This document shows, one piece after another, positions 1-5,295 of a stretch of 5,926 bases of DNA. The notes beneath the pieces were generated by a model. That model was not told the origin of the DNA. It searched no databases and saw only the letters and a list, made by a program, of their open reading frames with translations. How positions within the stretch are numbered: the first letter of the stretch is position 1; each line of letters starts with the position of its first letter. Origin of the DNA: CAYVUI01 sp964454745 (GTDB lineage Bacteria > Planctomycetota > Phycisphaerae > Sedimentisphaerales > Anaerohalosphaeraceae); the NCBI GenBank assembly GCA_964454745.1, contig CAYVUI010000173.1, positions 1-5,926 of the forward strand, given 5' to 3'. Position numbers and translations under genes: made by a program.

Positions 1-29
1 CATAAACTCATCTGAGCATAAAACATTGA

Positions 30-73
30 TGTCCACCTCAAAAATACATCCGGGTGATTTAGAATAGAAAATT
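30..73 (+). repeat. Left copy of a 44-nt inverted repeat (partner at 5392-5435)
   Basis: Positions 36-59 are an exact reverse complement of 5406-5429 (24 of 24 bases). Extending outwards to 30-73 against 5392-5435 leaves mismatches only at 34, 35, 60, 63, 70 and 71, so 38 of 44 bases agree. The core holds a near-palindrome, CATCCGGGTG. In this copy the outer stem seen in the right copy is broken by the substitutions near 60-63. A possible stop codon at 27-29 just before the repeat suggests that, like the right copy, it may follow a gene that lies off the left edge. That last point is inference. Confidence 0.85.
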
Positions 74-103
74 CAATATTATTTGCTCTGTGAAAAGTAA
101 GTC

Positions 104-116
104 AACCCAGCGGGTT
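104..116. repeat. Small hairpin upstream of the first gene
   Basis: AACCC at 104-108 pairs with GGGTT at 112-116 around the three-base loop AGC. It lies about 40 bases before the membrane-protein start and resembles the short-loop palindromes of the 740-1221 array, although its loop is not of the GNA type. No function can be read from it. Confidence 0.5.
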
Positions 117-143
117 AAATACGTTACGGGATTAATTTATATT
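115..143 (+). promoter_or_regulatory. Weak possible sigma70 promoter for the membrane protein
   Basis: TATATT at 138-143 matches the -10 consensus at five of six positions. TTAAAT at 115-120 is a poor -35 at a 17-base spacing. The region is AT-rich, so a chance match is quite possible. The start codon at 158 is close behind and no Shine-Dalgarno sequence is visible. Confidence 0.2.
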
Positions 144-157
144 GAAATATAAAACAA

Positions 158-649
158 ATGATTGAAAACGAAAAGAACATTCAAAAAACAATCAATCCTC
201 AAGCTTTGTTTAATGTACTACTGAAACTTGGTATATTGATTGTAACTCTTATAGTATTATTTATAGCCATACCTATTATAATAAAAACTACAAGCTATGA
301 TATTAAATCTGCCAAGACAACCTCTCTTTTTTTGAATATTTTGAGCAATATCGCAATTATTAGTCTCCCATTTTTATATGTAATCATAACTGGCAAGTTC
401 ATGAAAGGTGTTCTATTTAGCTGGTTTTTGCAAGTTCTTCTTGCTATCAGCTTTGTATATTATGGTATAGTTCTTATGATGTTTTACAAAACAAAACAAA
501 TCGAAGGCATTCATGCCTTGGATTATTATCCAGATTCGCCTGATGTTGTTATTACTTTCATGATGGGATGGATACCTGCCCTTGTCTTGTGCGGTATCGC
601 CTATGGGATTCATTGTGTGATAAAGAAAAAACAGACTTCAATAGATTAG
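158..649 (+). CDS. Four-helix membrane protein of unknown function
   Basis: 163 residues; I do not recognise the family. Four hydrophobic segments are visible at about residues 22-43, 55-78, 84-109 and 130-155. A short charged N-terminus (MIENEKNIQK) and a basic C-terminal tail (KKKQ) surround them, as expected for a small inner-membrane protein. There is an in-frame stop at 143-145 and no other ATG before the first helix, so the start at 158 is the only reasonable one even though no ribosome binding site is evident. The polar loop between helices 3 and 4 (about 110-129) carries the only distinctive hydrophilic stretch, HALDYYPDSPD. Base composition is clearly more AT-rich than in the genes from 1320 to 4960. 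It shares this with the gene at the right edge, which may mark accessory or transferred DNA. The gene stands alone, and a palindrome-rich gene-free stretch follows it. Coding status is well supported by the coherent helices. Confidence 0.8.
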   Translation: MIENEKNIQKTINPQALFNVLLKLGILIVTLIVLFIAIPIIIKTTSYDIKSAKTTSLFLNILSNIAIISLPFLYVIITGKFMKGVLFSWFLQVLLAISFVYYGIVLMMFYKTKQIEGIHALDYYPDSPDVVITFMMGWIPALVLCGIAYGIHCVIKKKQTSID

Positions 650-790
650 CATGATGTTGGATAGTTGCTCACATTAAGCAGTTTTTATACCAGGATCGTA
701 AGCTATTAGTACTTAACTAAGCGACTCGCAGACCACAAAATGGGCTCCGCCCATGCTGATAAAACAACTTCGGTCGTAGACCGATTCCAC

Positions 791-814
791 CACTTTGGTG
801 CTTGCCCCAAAGTG
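791..814. repeat. 8-bp inverted repeat within the hairpin array
   Basis: CACTTTGG at 791-798 is exactly complementary to CCAAAGTG at 807-814 around the eight-base loop TGCTTGCC. It directly follows the GTA-loop hairpin at 770-784 and precedes the GAA-loop hairpin at 818-830, so three palindromes are stacked with only a few bases between them. Confidence 0.75.
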
Positions 815-902
815 CCCGAGTCGAAGACTCAAAAGGCAAATAAAAACAGTCCCGGCCGCAGGCCGATTCCACATCAATCCCGAAGGGATTAAACAATAAT
901 AG

Positions 903-939
903 CCCGGGGTAAAGTGAGCGAAGCGAACGAAACCCCGGG
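903..939. repeat. Compound palindrome with a GCGAAGC core
   Basis: CCCGGGGT at 903-910 pairs with ACCCCGGG at 932-939 over 8 bp. Inside, 914-928 forms a second symmetric hairpin: GT/AC, then tandem G-A mismatches, then GC-GAA-GC at 918-924. GCGAAGC is the classic ultra-stable DNA mini-hairpin, and tandem G-A mismatches are known to be tolerated in such stems. The result is a stem on a stem, the most elaborate element of the array. Confidence 0.7.
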
Positions 940-967
940 GACAGCATCGGTCGAAGACCGTATCCTT

Positions 968-992
968 GATGTTGTGCGCCTCGCACAACATC
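968..992. repeat. 11-bp perfect hairpin
   Basis: GATGTTGTGCG at 968-978 is exactly complementary to CGCACAACATC at 982-992 with only CCT (AGG on the other strand) as loop. It is the longest perfect stem of the array. No T-tract follows on either strand, so it is not a typical intrinsic terminator. Confidence 0.8.
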
Positions 993-1120
993 GTCGAGTC
1001 GCAGGCTCGATAAACCAACTTCCCAAACCCACCCGCCACAACATCGCAAATCATCAAGTAACCAACTGTACTCATTTATAATCAGAAAATCTGTGCCATC
1101 TGTGGCTAATCAAAAACGAA

Positions 1121-1178
1121 TTCCATGTGCCATCCTTGCCTGTGTGCAATCCAAATACTTACCTGCCTGAAGGCAGTT
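1121..1178 (+). repeat. Degenerate 58-nt duplication, copy 1
   Basis: The copy opens with TTCCATGTG, continues with a CTTGCCTGT-like phrase, and ends in the palindrome CTGCCTGAAGGCAG (1163-1176) plus TT. The same order and nearly the same spacing recur at 1262-1319. A small CGCG-T5-CGCG palindrome follows at 1180-1192. Confidence 0.55.
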
Positions 1179-1261
1179 TCGCGTTTTTCGCGGTTGAATA
1201 CTAAATTCGCCGAAGGCGAATAATCATAAAAATCCGGCAATCAGCGTTTCTTAAAATTGAG

Positions 1262-1319
1262 TTCCATGTGGATCTCTTACCTGTTTCCCGCCGCGAATAT
1301 TTATCTGCCTAAGGCAGTT
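1262..1319 (+). repeat. Degenerate 58-nt duplication, copy 2
   Basis: The copy starts with TTCCATGTG and ends in CTGCCTAAGGCAG (1305-1317) plus TT. The terminal hairpin lies two bases beyond the stop codon of the minus-strand envelope gene. It could therefore form at the 3' end of that mRNA, although no T-tract follows it in that direction. The middle of the copy is poorly conserved relative to 1121-1178. Confidence 0.55.
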
Positions 1320-3119
1320 CTATTCCTCCTCCTTCTTCCCGCCGAAGATGCCCTTCAATCCCTCACTGATCGCCTTGCCGGCCCCTTCGCCGAGGTTCTT
1401 ATCCACCTGCTCGCCGATCTGCTCGTCCACCTTTTCCATCACCTTCTGCTTGCCCATCTCCACGGCCTTCTGCTTGAACTGCTCAGCCAGGTCATCAACC
1501 TGGGCCGACACCTGCGGATTCCGCGGCGAGCCGGTCAGCCGGATCTTCAGCGGCAGGTTATCCATCCCCTCCAGGATCTGCGCCGTCGTCTCGCGGTCGA
1601 GCCCGAACAGCCCCTTCGAACCACCCGCCAGCTTCATCTCCGAGAGCACCACATCCACCGAGACATCCATCGCGTTTTGCAGCAGCGTCCCGCCGATCTT
1701 GCCCTTCGCCAAACCGCCCGCAAAATCCATCCCCGCGATCGAACCAAACTTCGCCAGCTCCATGCCGGAAAATTCTCCCGCCAGGTTCTCGCCATCCGCC
1801 GCCGCGGCGTACAGATACTCCAGGTCCATCTTCGCCGCCGTTTCTTCCGAGCCCAGCCGCACCTGGATCGGCTCCTTACTCATCGCCGGCGCATCGCTGA
1901 TATTCAAAATCTCCACCGCGCTCTTGCCCAGCGCCTCCAGCGGGATCTCCACCCCGTCAAAGCTGATCCGCCTGGCCACGAACTTCGCCGCCGCCGGCAT
2001 CTGCGTCTTCGCGTTGATATACTCCAGGATCGACTCCGGGATCTCCTCCGGCGCCGCCCCGGGCTTCTCCTTCGAGCCCGGCAGATACTGCGACACCTTC
2101 TCGAGCATCTCCTTGATCTTCCGCGCGTTCTCCACGTACTTTTCCAGCGACTCCGCCGAAATATCCTCCGGGTTGATCGGCGGCTGCGGCTGCTTTTTCT
2201 CTCCCGTATCCACCACCTCGCCCGGCGTCTCCCGCGGCGTACCAAACGTCAGACCTGTCACCTCGATGTCATCGATCACCACCTTGCCCATCAAAAACCC
2301 CGCCAGCGACGCATCCGCCGTCAGCTTCTCGGCCGCAAACTTATTGACCGACGGATTCTCCCCGTCCGTTACCTGGATGCCCGCCGCGCTCAACTTCCCT
2401 TCCAGCGGCTTTAGCACCATCTCTGCAAGGTTCACCTCCGCGCCGTTGGCCTTGGTCAGCCGGTCCGCCGCAATCGTCCGCACCTTCTCCTCGGGCGTAA
2501 AATACGTCGCGATCACACCAATCACCGCGATCACCACCACCAGTACCACGCCCGCCTTGCGGATCAGCGGCCCCTTGCCCTTGACAATCTCCTCGGGGTC
2601 CTTCGCGCTCTTACCAATCAAAAACCGGTCCAGCACCCGCACCCACTTCTTCGAATACCATTCCTTGAACCGCTCGGAATCCGTATGGAGCCTCAGGTAC
2701 TTCTTGCGAAAACCGCCCACGATCTGCGCCAGGGCAAACCCGAGCATCAGCCCGATCACCGGCCCGAGGATCATCGCGCCCGCAATCGAAACCTTTGAAA
2801 AATCCGTCATCGCGATCACCGGAACTGACGCGAAAAAATCCACCAGCCCCTTCACATGCTCATGCACGAACATCCCAACGTGATACACCAGGGGCGCCGC
2901 CGCGTACAGTACCGCCTTGCCCAGCCCCGCGAACAGCAAAAACAGCCCGACATGGATATTCAGCACCAGCGCAACACACAAAATCACCGTATGAAAGCCC
3001 GTCCACCCCGGCGTCATCCCGAACCACACCCCCAGCGCCGTCGACAGCAAAATCATCAAAAATGAAACCTTACCCCGGAAAATCGCCAGAAACTTCTTAA
3101 ACGGTCTTGGAATCAGCAT
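1320..3119 (-). CDS. Envelope protein, TIGR03546-like domain fused to TIGR03545/AsmA-like domain
   Basis: 599 residues from the ATG at 3119. A TTG at 3134 would add five residues, but the ATG has a purine run (AAAGGG) about six bases upstream and is preferred. Residues about 1-160 form a multi-pass membrane region with helices near 18-40, 44-66, 67-90 and 108-136, and the conserved-looking stretch WFGMTPGWTGFHT. From memory this resembles TIGR03546. A further helix at about 189-207 leads into a long region of short beta-like stretches (for example KVVIDDIEVTGLTF) with a proline-rich charged linker near 300-360. The end, LTGSPRNPQVSAQVDDL followed by a Lys/Glu/Gly-rich amphipathic tail, is typical of AsmA-like proteins and fits TIGR03545. 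As I recall, those two families usually form a pair of adjacent genes in outer-membraned bacteria; here they share one chain. The large domain is probably periplasmic, and a role in envelope or lipid handling is inference. The gene is divergent from the 3280 operon. Large plus-strand open frames across it are GC-rich shadows. Confidence 0.88.
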   Translation of the reverse strand: MLIPRPFKKFLAIFRGKVSFLMILLSTALGVWFGMTPGWTGFHTVILCVALVLNIHVGLFLLFAGLGKAVLYAAAPLVYHVGMFVHEHVKGLVDFFASVPVIAMTDFSKVSIAGAMILGPVIGLMLGFALAQIVGGFRKKYLRLHTDSERFKEWYSKKWVRVLDRFLIGKSAKDPEEIVKGKGPLIRKAGVVLVVVIAVIGVIATYFTPEEKVRTIAADRLTKANGAEVNLAEMVLKPLEGKLSAAGIQVTDGENPSVNKFAAEKLTADASLAGFLMGKVVIDDIEVTGLTFGTPRETPGEVVDTGEKKQPQPPINPEDISAESLEKYVENARKIKEMLEKVSQYLPGSKEKPGAAPEEIPESILEYINAKTQMPAAAKFVARRISFDGVEIPLEALGKSAVEILNISDAPAMSKEPIQVRLGSEETAAKMDLEYLYAAAADGENLAGEFSGMELAKFGSIAGMDFAGGLAKGKIGGTLLQNAMDVSVDVVLSEMKLAGGSKGLFGLDRETTAQILEGMDNLPLKIRLTGSPRNPQVSAQVDDLAEQFKQKAVEMGKQKVMEKVDEQIGEQVDKNLGEGAGKAISEGLKGIFGGKKEEE

Positions 3120-3164
3120 ACCCCGCCCTTTCAAAAAAAGTGAATTCCATTTCTATCTCCCCTC

Positions 3165-3193
3165 ATTCTACACCCAACTCTCCGCGGTTCCAG
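3165..3193 (-). promoter_or_regulatory. Possible promoter for the envelope-protein gene
   Basis: On the minus strand TAGAAT (3165-3170) matches the -10 consensus at five of six positions. The hexamer at a 17-base spacing (3188-3193, CTGGAA) is a poor -35. It would leave a leader of roughly 40 bases before the ATG at 3119. The call rests on the -10 alone. Confidence 0.3.
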
Positions 3194-3214
3194 TCTTTTT
3201 CCGCAGGAAATCTG

Positions 3215-3243
3215 TTGGCATTTCATCCCGCCGGCGTTATGAT
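3215..3243 (+). promoter_or_regulatory. Sigma70-type promoter of the three-gene operon
   Basis: TTGGCA at 3215-3220 (five of six to TTGACA) and TATGAT at 3238-3243 (five of six to TATAAT) are separated by exactly 17 bases. Transcription would start near 3250, leaving a leader of about 30 bases before the ATG at 3280. This is the best promoter match in the window and lies in the divergent gap between the envelope gene and the operon. Confidence 0.65.
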
Positions 3244-3279
3244 AACCCCGGAAAGTAACCGTAAAAATTCAGGTGCCCA

Positions 3280-3459
3280 ATGGACTATCTCGTTGAAAAA
3301 GGCAATGAAGGCCGATACGTCGCCCTGCGGTCCCTGCTCGACCGCCGCATCGTCGCCGCCGGACCCGACCCCCGCGACGTATACCAGCAGGCCCAGGCCG
3401 CCGGCGCCGCCGAGCCGGTCCTCTTCTACGTACCCGACGAAAATATGGACATCCTCTAA
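3280..3459 (+). CDS. Small DUF5678-like protein
   Basis: 59 residues. AGG at 3271-3273 lies six bases before the ATG and serves as ribosome binding site. The order of features is G-R-Y-V-A-L (11-16), then a short strand RRIVAAG, a helix DPRDVYQQAQAAG, and a terminal strand EPVLFYVP. This matches what I recall of DUF5678, a short domain with a G-x-W/Y-V-A start, a 'vvahG' strand and a 'p.l..vp' end. Its function is unknown. The stop codon overlaps the ATG of the next gene (TAATG at 3457-3461), so the two are probably translationally coupled. Small DUF5678 proteins next to retropepsin-like proteins are a pairing I believe recurs in other genomes, which would fit a partner or substrate role. That is inference. 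A longer plus-strand frame over the same bases (3107-3496) is out of frame with this one and lacks any domain. Confidence 0.8.
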   Translation: MDYLVEKGNEGRYVALRSLLDRRIVAAGPDPRDVYQQAQAAGAAEPVLFYVPDENMDIL

Positions 3460-3953
3460 TGCCGATCCGCGACTATCCATTCACTTCGTTCAGTAAAGAC
3501 GCCCCGCCAAGGCCCCTGCTGCCGATCCGAATCACCAACCCCGACACCGAAATATCACTCGACACCTTCGCACTCATCCAGTCCTCCGCCGACCGCAGCG
3601 CCATCCCCGCCGAGTACGCCGCCATCCTCGGCCACAACCTCACACGCGGCCAATCACGAAAAATCAGCACAGGCAACGGAACCACACTCGCCTACTCACA
3701 CACCTCCACCATCAGCCTCTTCGACCTGCCCGCTCTCGATAAACAGAACCTCACCACCGTCTACCGACTCGAAAAGACACTCATCGAGTTCGTCCCCAAC
3801 CTGTCCCACGTCATCCTCGGCGTCGAAAACTTCCTCGCAGGCTTCATCCTCGCCGTCGACTACCCCAGCCGCCGTTTCTCCATCCGCAAACCCATCGAAG
3901 AGGGCACACTTCGCACCCTGCTCGAACACTACCGAACCTCATCCAACCTCTGA
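3459..3953 (+). CDS. Retropepsin-like protein lacking the catalytic D-T-G
   Basis: 164 residues. The layout matches single-domain retropepsin-like aspartic proteases: an N-terminal strand (about 21-35), then ALIQSSADRSAIPAEYAAIL (38-57) where active relatives have an LIDTGADRSVIP-like stretch. A flap-like G-x-G turn follows at 72-74, then a strand region. The family's second landmark is HVILGVENFL (117-126), followed by a FILAVDYPSRRFSI strand set (129-142). The catalytic triplet D-T/S-G is replaced by Q41-S42-S43, read directly from the codons CAG TCC TCC at 3579-3587, while the flanking A-D-R-S-x-I-P is intact. The fold is therefore probably present but ordinary aspartic-protease chemistry should be impossible. 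It may act as a binding or regulatory pseudo-enzyme. Translation starts at the ATG overlapping the stop of the DUF5678-like gene, with no strong ribosome binding site of its own. The release-factor-like gene follows 19 bases later. Confidence 0.8.
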   Translation: MPIRDYPFTSFSKDAPPRPLLPIRITNPDTEISLDTFALIQSSADRSAIPAEYAAILGHNLTRGQSRKISTGNGTTLAYSHTSTISLFDLPALDKQNLTTVYRLEKTLIEFVPNLSHVILGVENFLAGFILAVDYPSRRFSIRKPIEEGTLRTLLEHYRTSSNL

Positions 3954-3972
3954 TCCCCAGCCGGAGAAACCT

Positions 3973-4332
3973 ATGCTCCACTTTGGCGTCACCGAAAAAA
4001 AACAAAACGATCTCGCCGACCGCATGAAAAAATGCGGCGTCAAAGAGTCCGACCTCGAAGAAAAATTCACCCATTCCAGCGGCCCAGGCGGCCAGCACGT
4101 AAACAAAACCGCCACATGCGTCCATTTACGACATATTCCAACCGGAACCCAGGTCAAGGCCCAAAAAGCCCGTTCCCAGGCCCTAAACCGCTATTATGCC
4201 CGTAAAATCCTGTGCGAACAGATCGAAAACCAGGCCCTCGGAGCCCAAAGCCCCGAACAAATCAGGATCGAAAAAATCCGGAAACAGAAAAACCGTAGAA
4301 AACGCAGATCCAGGTCCGGTAAGTCCGAATAA
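3973..4332 (+). CDS. Peptide chain release factor-like protein (GGQ domain, probable ribosome rescue)
   Basis: 119 residues. Residues 35-54 carry the class I release-factor signature SSGPGGQHVNKTATCVHLRH, with the catalytic GGQ at 39-41. The motif VKAQKARSQALNR at 61-73 is also typical of the domain. No codon-recognition domain is present, so it cannot read stop codons as RF1 or RF2 do. The C-terminal tail (about 99-119) is strongly basic (RKQKNRRKRRSRSGKSE), as in ArfB/YaeJ, where such a tail enters the empty mRNA channel. The sequence around GGQ also resembles the mitochondrial C12orf65 (mtRF-R) group. The likely role is hydrolysis of peptidyl-tRNA on stalled ribosomes or on split large subunits. 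GGAG at 3963-3966 is well placed six bases before the ATG. The gene is last in the three-gene operon. ArfB proper is somewhat longer, so I give no symbol. Confidence 0.92.
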   Translation: MLHFGVTEKKQNDLADRMKKCGVKESDLEEKFTHSSGPGGQHVNKTATCVHLRHIPTGTQVKAQKARSQALNRYYARKILCEQIENQALGAQSPEQIRIEKIRKQKNRRKRRSRSGKSE

Positions 4333-4360
4333 TTTTTCTGCAATATTCAAAACTTACGGA

Positions 4361-4381
4361 ACGTTTTATCGGATAAAATGT
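4361..4381. promoter_or_regulatory. Operator-like 21-bp palindrome upstream of the secreted protein
   Basis: ACGTTTTATC at 4361-4370 and GATAAAATGT at 4372-4381 are complementary at nine of ten positions around a central G. The right half contains TAAAAT (4374-4379), which could serve as a -10 for the gene at 4451; no good -35 accompanies it. The symmetry suggests a dimeric repressor site overlapping the promoter. It could instead fold as a hairpin at the 3' end of the operon mRNA, but no T-tract follows, so it is not a standard terminator. Confidence 0.4.
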
Positions 4382-4450
4382 CAATAGAGACAATGGTATG
4401 ACCGAAATAACAATTACAAAATCAAAAAACAACTTTATGGAGATGGTATT

Positions 4451-4960
4451 ATGAAAAAGACGCTCATTATGGCCCTGATCGCTGCAATCGCACTGACACT
4501 CATCGCTGTCACCCCCGCGATCGCAAAAAATGAAGAAAAGTCCGACAAAAGCCGCCGCGAAGAAATGAAAAGGTCTGCGGAGGAGAAAAAGACCGAAAAA
4601 ATGGAGGAACTCGAGGAAAAGAATCCCATCTCCTCCCGCGAGGCCGGCTACATGAAGAAGATCAACGAGCGTCTCGAAAAGATGCAGAAAGAATTCGACA
4701 CCGAAATCGCGAAGCTCGAAGCGATTCTTGCCGCTGCAAAAGAAGAGGATGCCTCCAAAACCGCCGGCCTGGTCGAAGCACTCATCAAGGAAAAGACCGA
4801 TGAATTCGACAAGCAGGTCGCCCATTTCAAGGAAATGCGAGACAAAATGCTCGAAAGCTACCGGGCTCGTTTTGAGGATATGTCGCAGAAACGCAAAGAA
4901 ATCGAGGAAAAACGCGGCACCTACAAACGCGAACGTGACCGCGAAAAAGAAGATCACTAA
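4451..4960 (+). CDS. Secreted charged coiled-coil protein of unknown function
   Basis: 169 residues. The N-terminus is a clear Sec signal peptide: MKK, a hydrophobic core to about residue 20, and a likely cleavage after AIA at 23-25. The mature part is almost wholly Lys, Glu, Arg, Asp and Ala with regular hydrophobic spacing, so two or three long helices or a coiled coil are expected (about 28-55, 62-97 and 102-160). There is no cysteine in the mature chain, no lipobox and no LTxxQ motif, so it is not evidently a Spy/CpxP relative. GGAG at 4439-4442 lies eight bases before the ATG. A separate short intergenic gap with a palindrome precedes it and a strong terminator follows at 5030-5055, so it is probably a single-gene unit. 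A periplasmic structural or chaperone-like role is possible but cannot be read from the sequence. Confidence 0.82.
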   Translation: MKKTLIMALIAAIALTLIAVTPAIAKNEEKSDKSRREEMKRSAEEKKTEKMEELEEKNPISSREAGYMKKINERLEKMQKEFDTEIAKLEAILAAAKEEDASKTAGLVEALIKEKTDEFDKQVAHFKEMRDKMLESYRARFEDMSQKRKEIEEKRGTYKRERDREKEDH

Positions 4961-5029
4961 TACTCAAAAAATTGAATAAATAGACACTAAACCGAACTTT
5001 CACTGAATACTGACATCCGTAACGACCCG

Positions 5030-5055
5030 GGCCCGATCCGATTCGGGCCTTTTTT
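5030..5055 (+). terminator. Rho-independent terminator of the secreted-protein gene
   Basis: GGCCCGA at 5030-5036 pairs perfectly with TCGGGCC at 5043-5049 around the six-base loop TCCGAT. The stem runs directly into six T residues at 5050-5055. It lies 70 bases after the stop codon at 4958-4960 and is the clearest terminator in the window. Confidence 0.92.
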
Positions 5056-5217
5056 CATGCGCCGGAACTACATGCCCCCTCCCCGGCACGTCACGTAAGT
5101 GCATGAAAATAATAAACTTGCGCAATAACACCCCCTGACACATCCAAGACCCTCTTCTCAAAACCCGGGGCATTGTAAGTTAAGTCCATTCCTCGAAAGA
5201 ATATTTCAGGCAGCGGG

Positions 5218-5248
5218 ATGGGTAAAAAAAATCGTTTCTTTTGCCCAT
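5218..5248. repeat. Long AT-rich hairpin
   Basis: ATGGGTAAAA at 5218-5227 pairs with TTTTGCCCAT at 5239-5248 with one T-G wobble. Pairing continues inside (5229-5231 with 5235-5237) after one mismatch, to a TCG loop. The T-run lies within the stem rather than after it, so a terminator role on either strand is uncertain. Confidence 0.6.
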
Positions 5249-5295
5249 GTGGATATTGAGTTTGAATGGATGTGTCACACCCACGCGGATAAAAA

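Larger units (their letters stand above)
740..1221 (+). repeat. Array of short C(GNA)G mini-hairpins
   Basis: Seven palindromes on the plus strand have a three-base GNA loop closed by a C-G pair, with different stem sequences: 770-784 (GTA), 818-830 (GAA), 853-865 (GCA), 876-890 (GAA), 948-960 (GAA), 994-1010 (GCA, one T-G wobble) and 1205-1221 (GAA, 7-bp stem). An eighth, GCGAAGC at 918-924, sits inside the larger palindrome at 903-939. The palindrome at 740-754 has TCC on the plus strand, which is a GGA loop on the minus strand. Related palindromes with other loops are at 1163-1176 and 1305-1317. The loop and closing pair are constant while the stems vary and still pair, which points to selection on, or a mechanism producing, the folded shape. 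C(GNA)G triloops are known as unusually stable DNA mini-hairpins. The biological role here is unknown. Confidence 0.8.
650..1319. other. Gene-free, palindrome-rich intergenic region
   Basis: No credible gene lies in these 670 bases. Two overlapping minus-strand open frames (713-1075 and 717-1049) cover the array but encode low-complexity, cysteine-rich peptides with no domain, and merely read through the palindromes. The stretch holds at least a dozen short inverted repeats at 740-1221, a degenerate 58-nt duplication (1121-1178 and 1262-1319), and a short phrase with a 9-base period, ATCTGTG twice at 1089-1104. The sequence GATAAAACAACTT at 758-770 recurs as GATAAACCAACTT at 1009-1021, and CACAACATCG at 984-993 recurs near 1036. 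Nothing recognisable as an RNA gene was seen. Confidence 0.7.

Noticed and set aside
30..73. Terminal inverted repeat of an intact transposon with 5392-5435
   Set aside because: No transposase or recombinase gene lies between the copies, no target-site duplication is visible at the ends, and the enclosed genes look like resident functions. The repeat itself is kept as a finding.
968..992. Intrinsic terminator for the membrane-protein gene at 158-649
   Set aside because: The stem is strong but lies more than 300 bases from the stop codon and has no T-tract on either side.
740..1010. CRISPR array
   Set aside because: The palindromes have different stem sequences, irregular spacing and no constant repeat of 25-40 bases, so this is not a CRISPR.
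713..1075. Minus-strand open frames of 120 and 110 residues over the hairpin array
   Set aside because: Two frames are open at once, the peptides are low-complexity with no domain or plausible start signal, and the underlying DNA is explained by the palindromes.
1257..2883. Long plus-strand open frames (385 and 511 residues) opposite the envelope gene
   Set aside because: They are antisense shadows of a GC-rich gene. The translations are Arg/Leu/His-rich or Ser/Pro/Ala-rich without domains, while the minus strand gives a coherent membrane plus AsmA-like protein.
3107..3496. Plus-strand frame of 129 residues across the divergent promoter region
   Set aside because: It runs through the promoter and out of frame with the recognisable DUF5678-like gene at 3280-3459. 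Its product is Ser/Pro-rich and featureless.
4262..4957. Minus-strand frame of 231 residues opposite the secreted protein
   Set aside because: It is Phe/Leu-rich because it is the complement of Lys/Glu codons, and it runs antisense through the release-factor tail and the signal-peptide gene, both of which are well supported.
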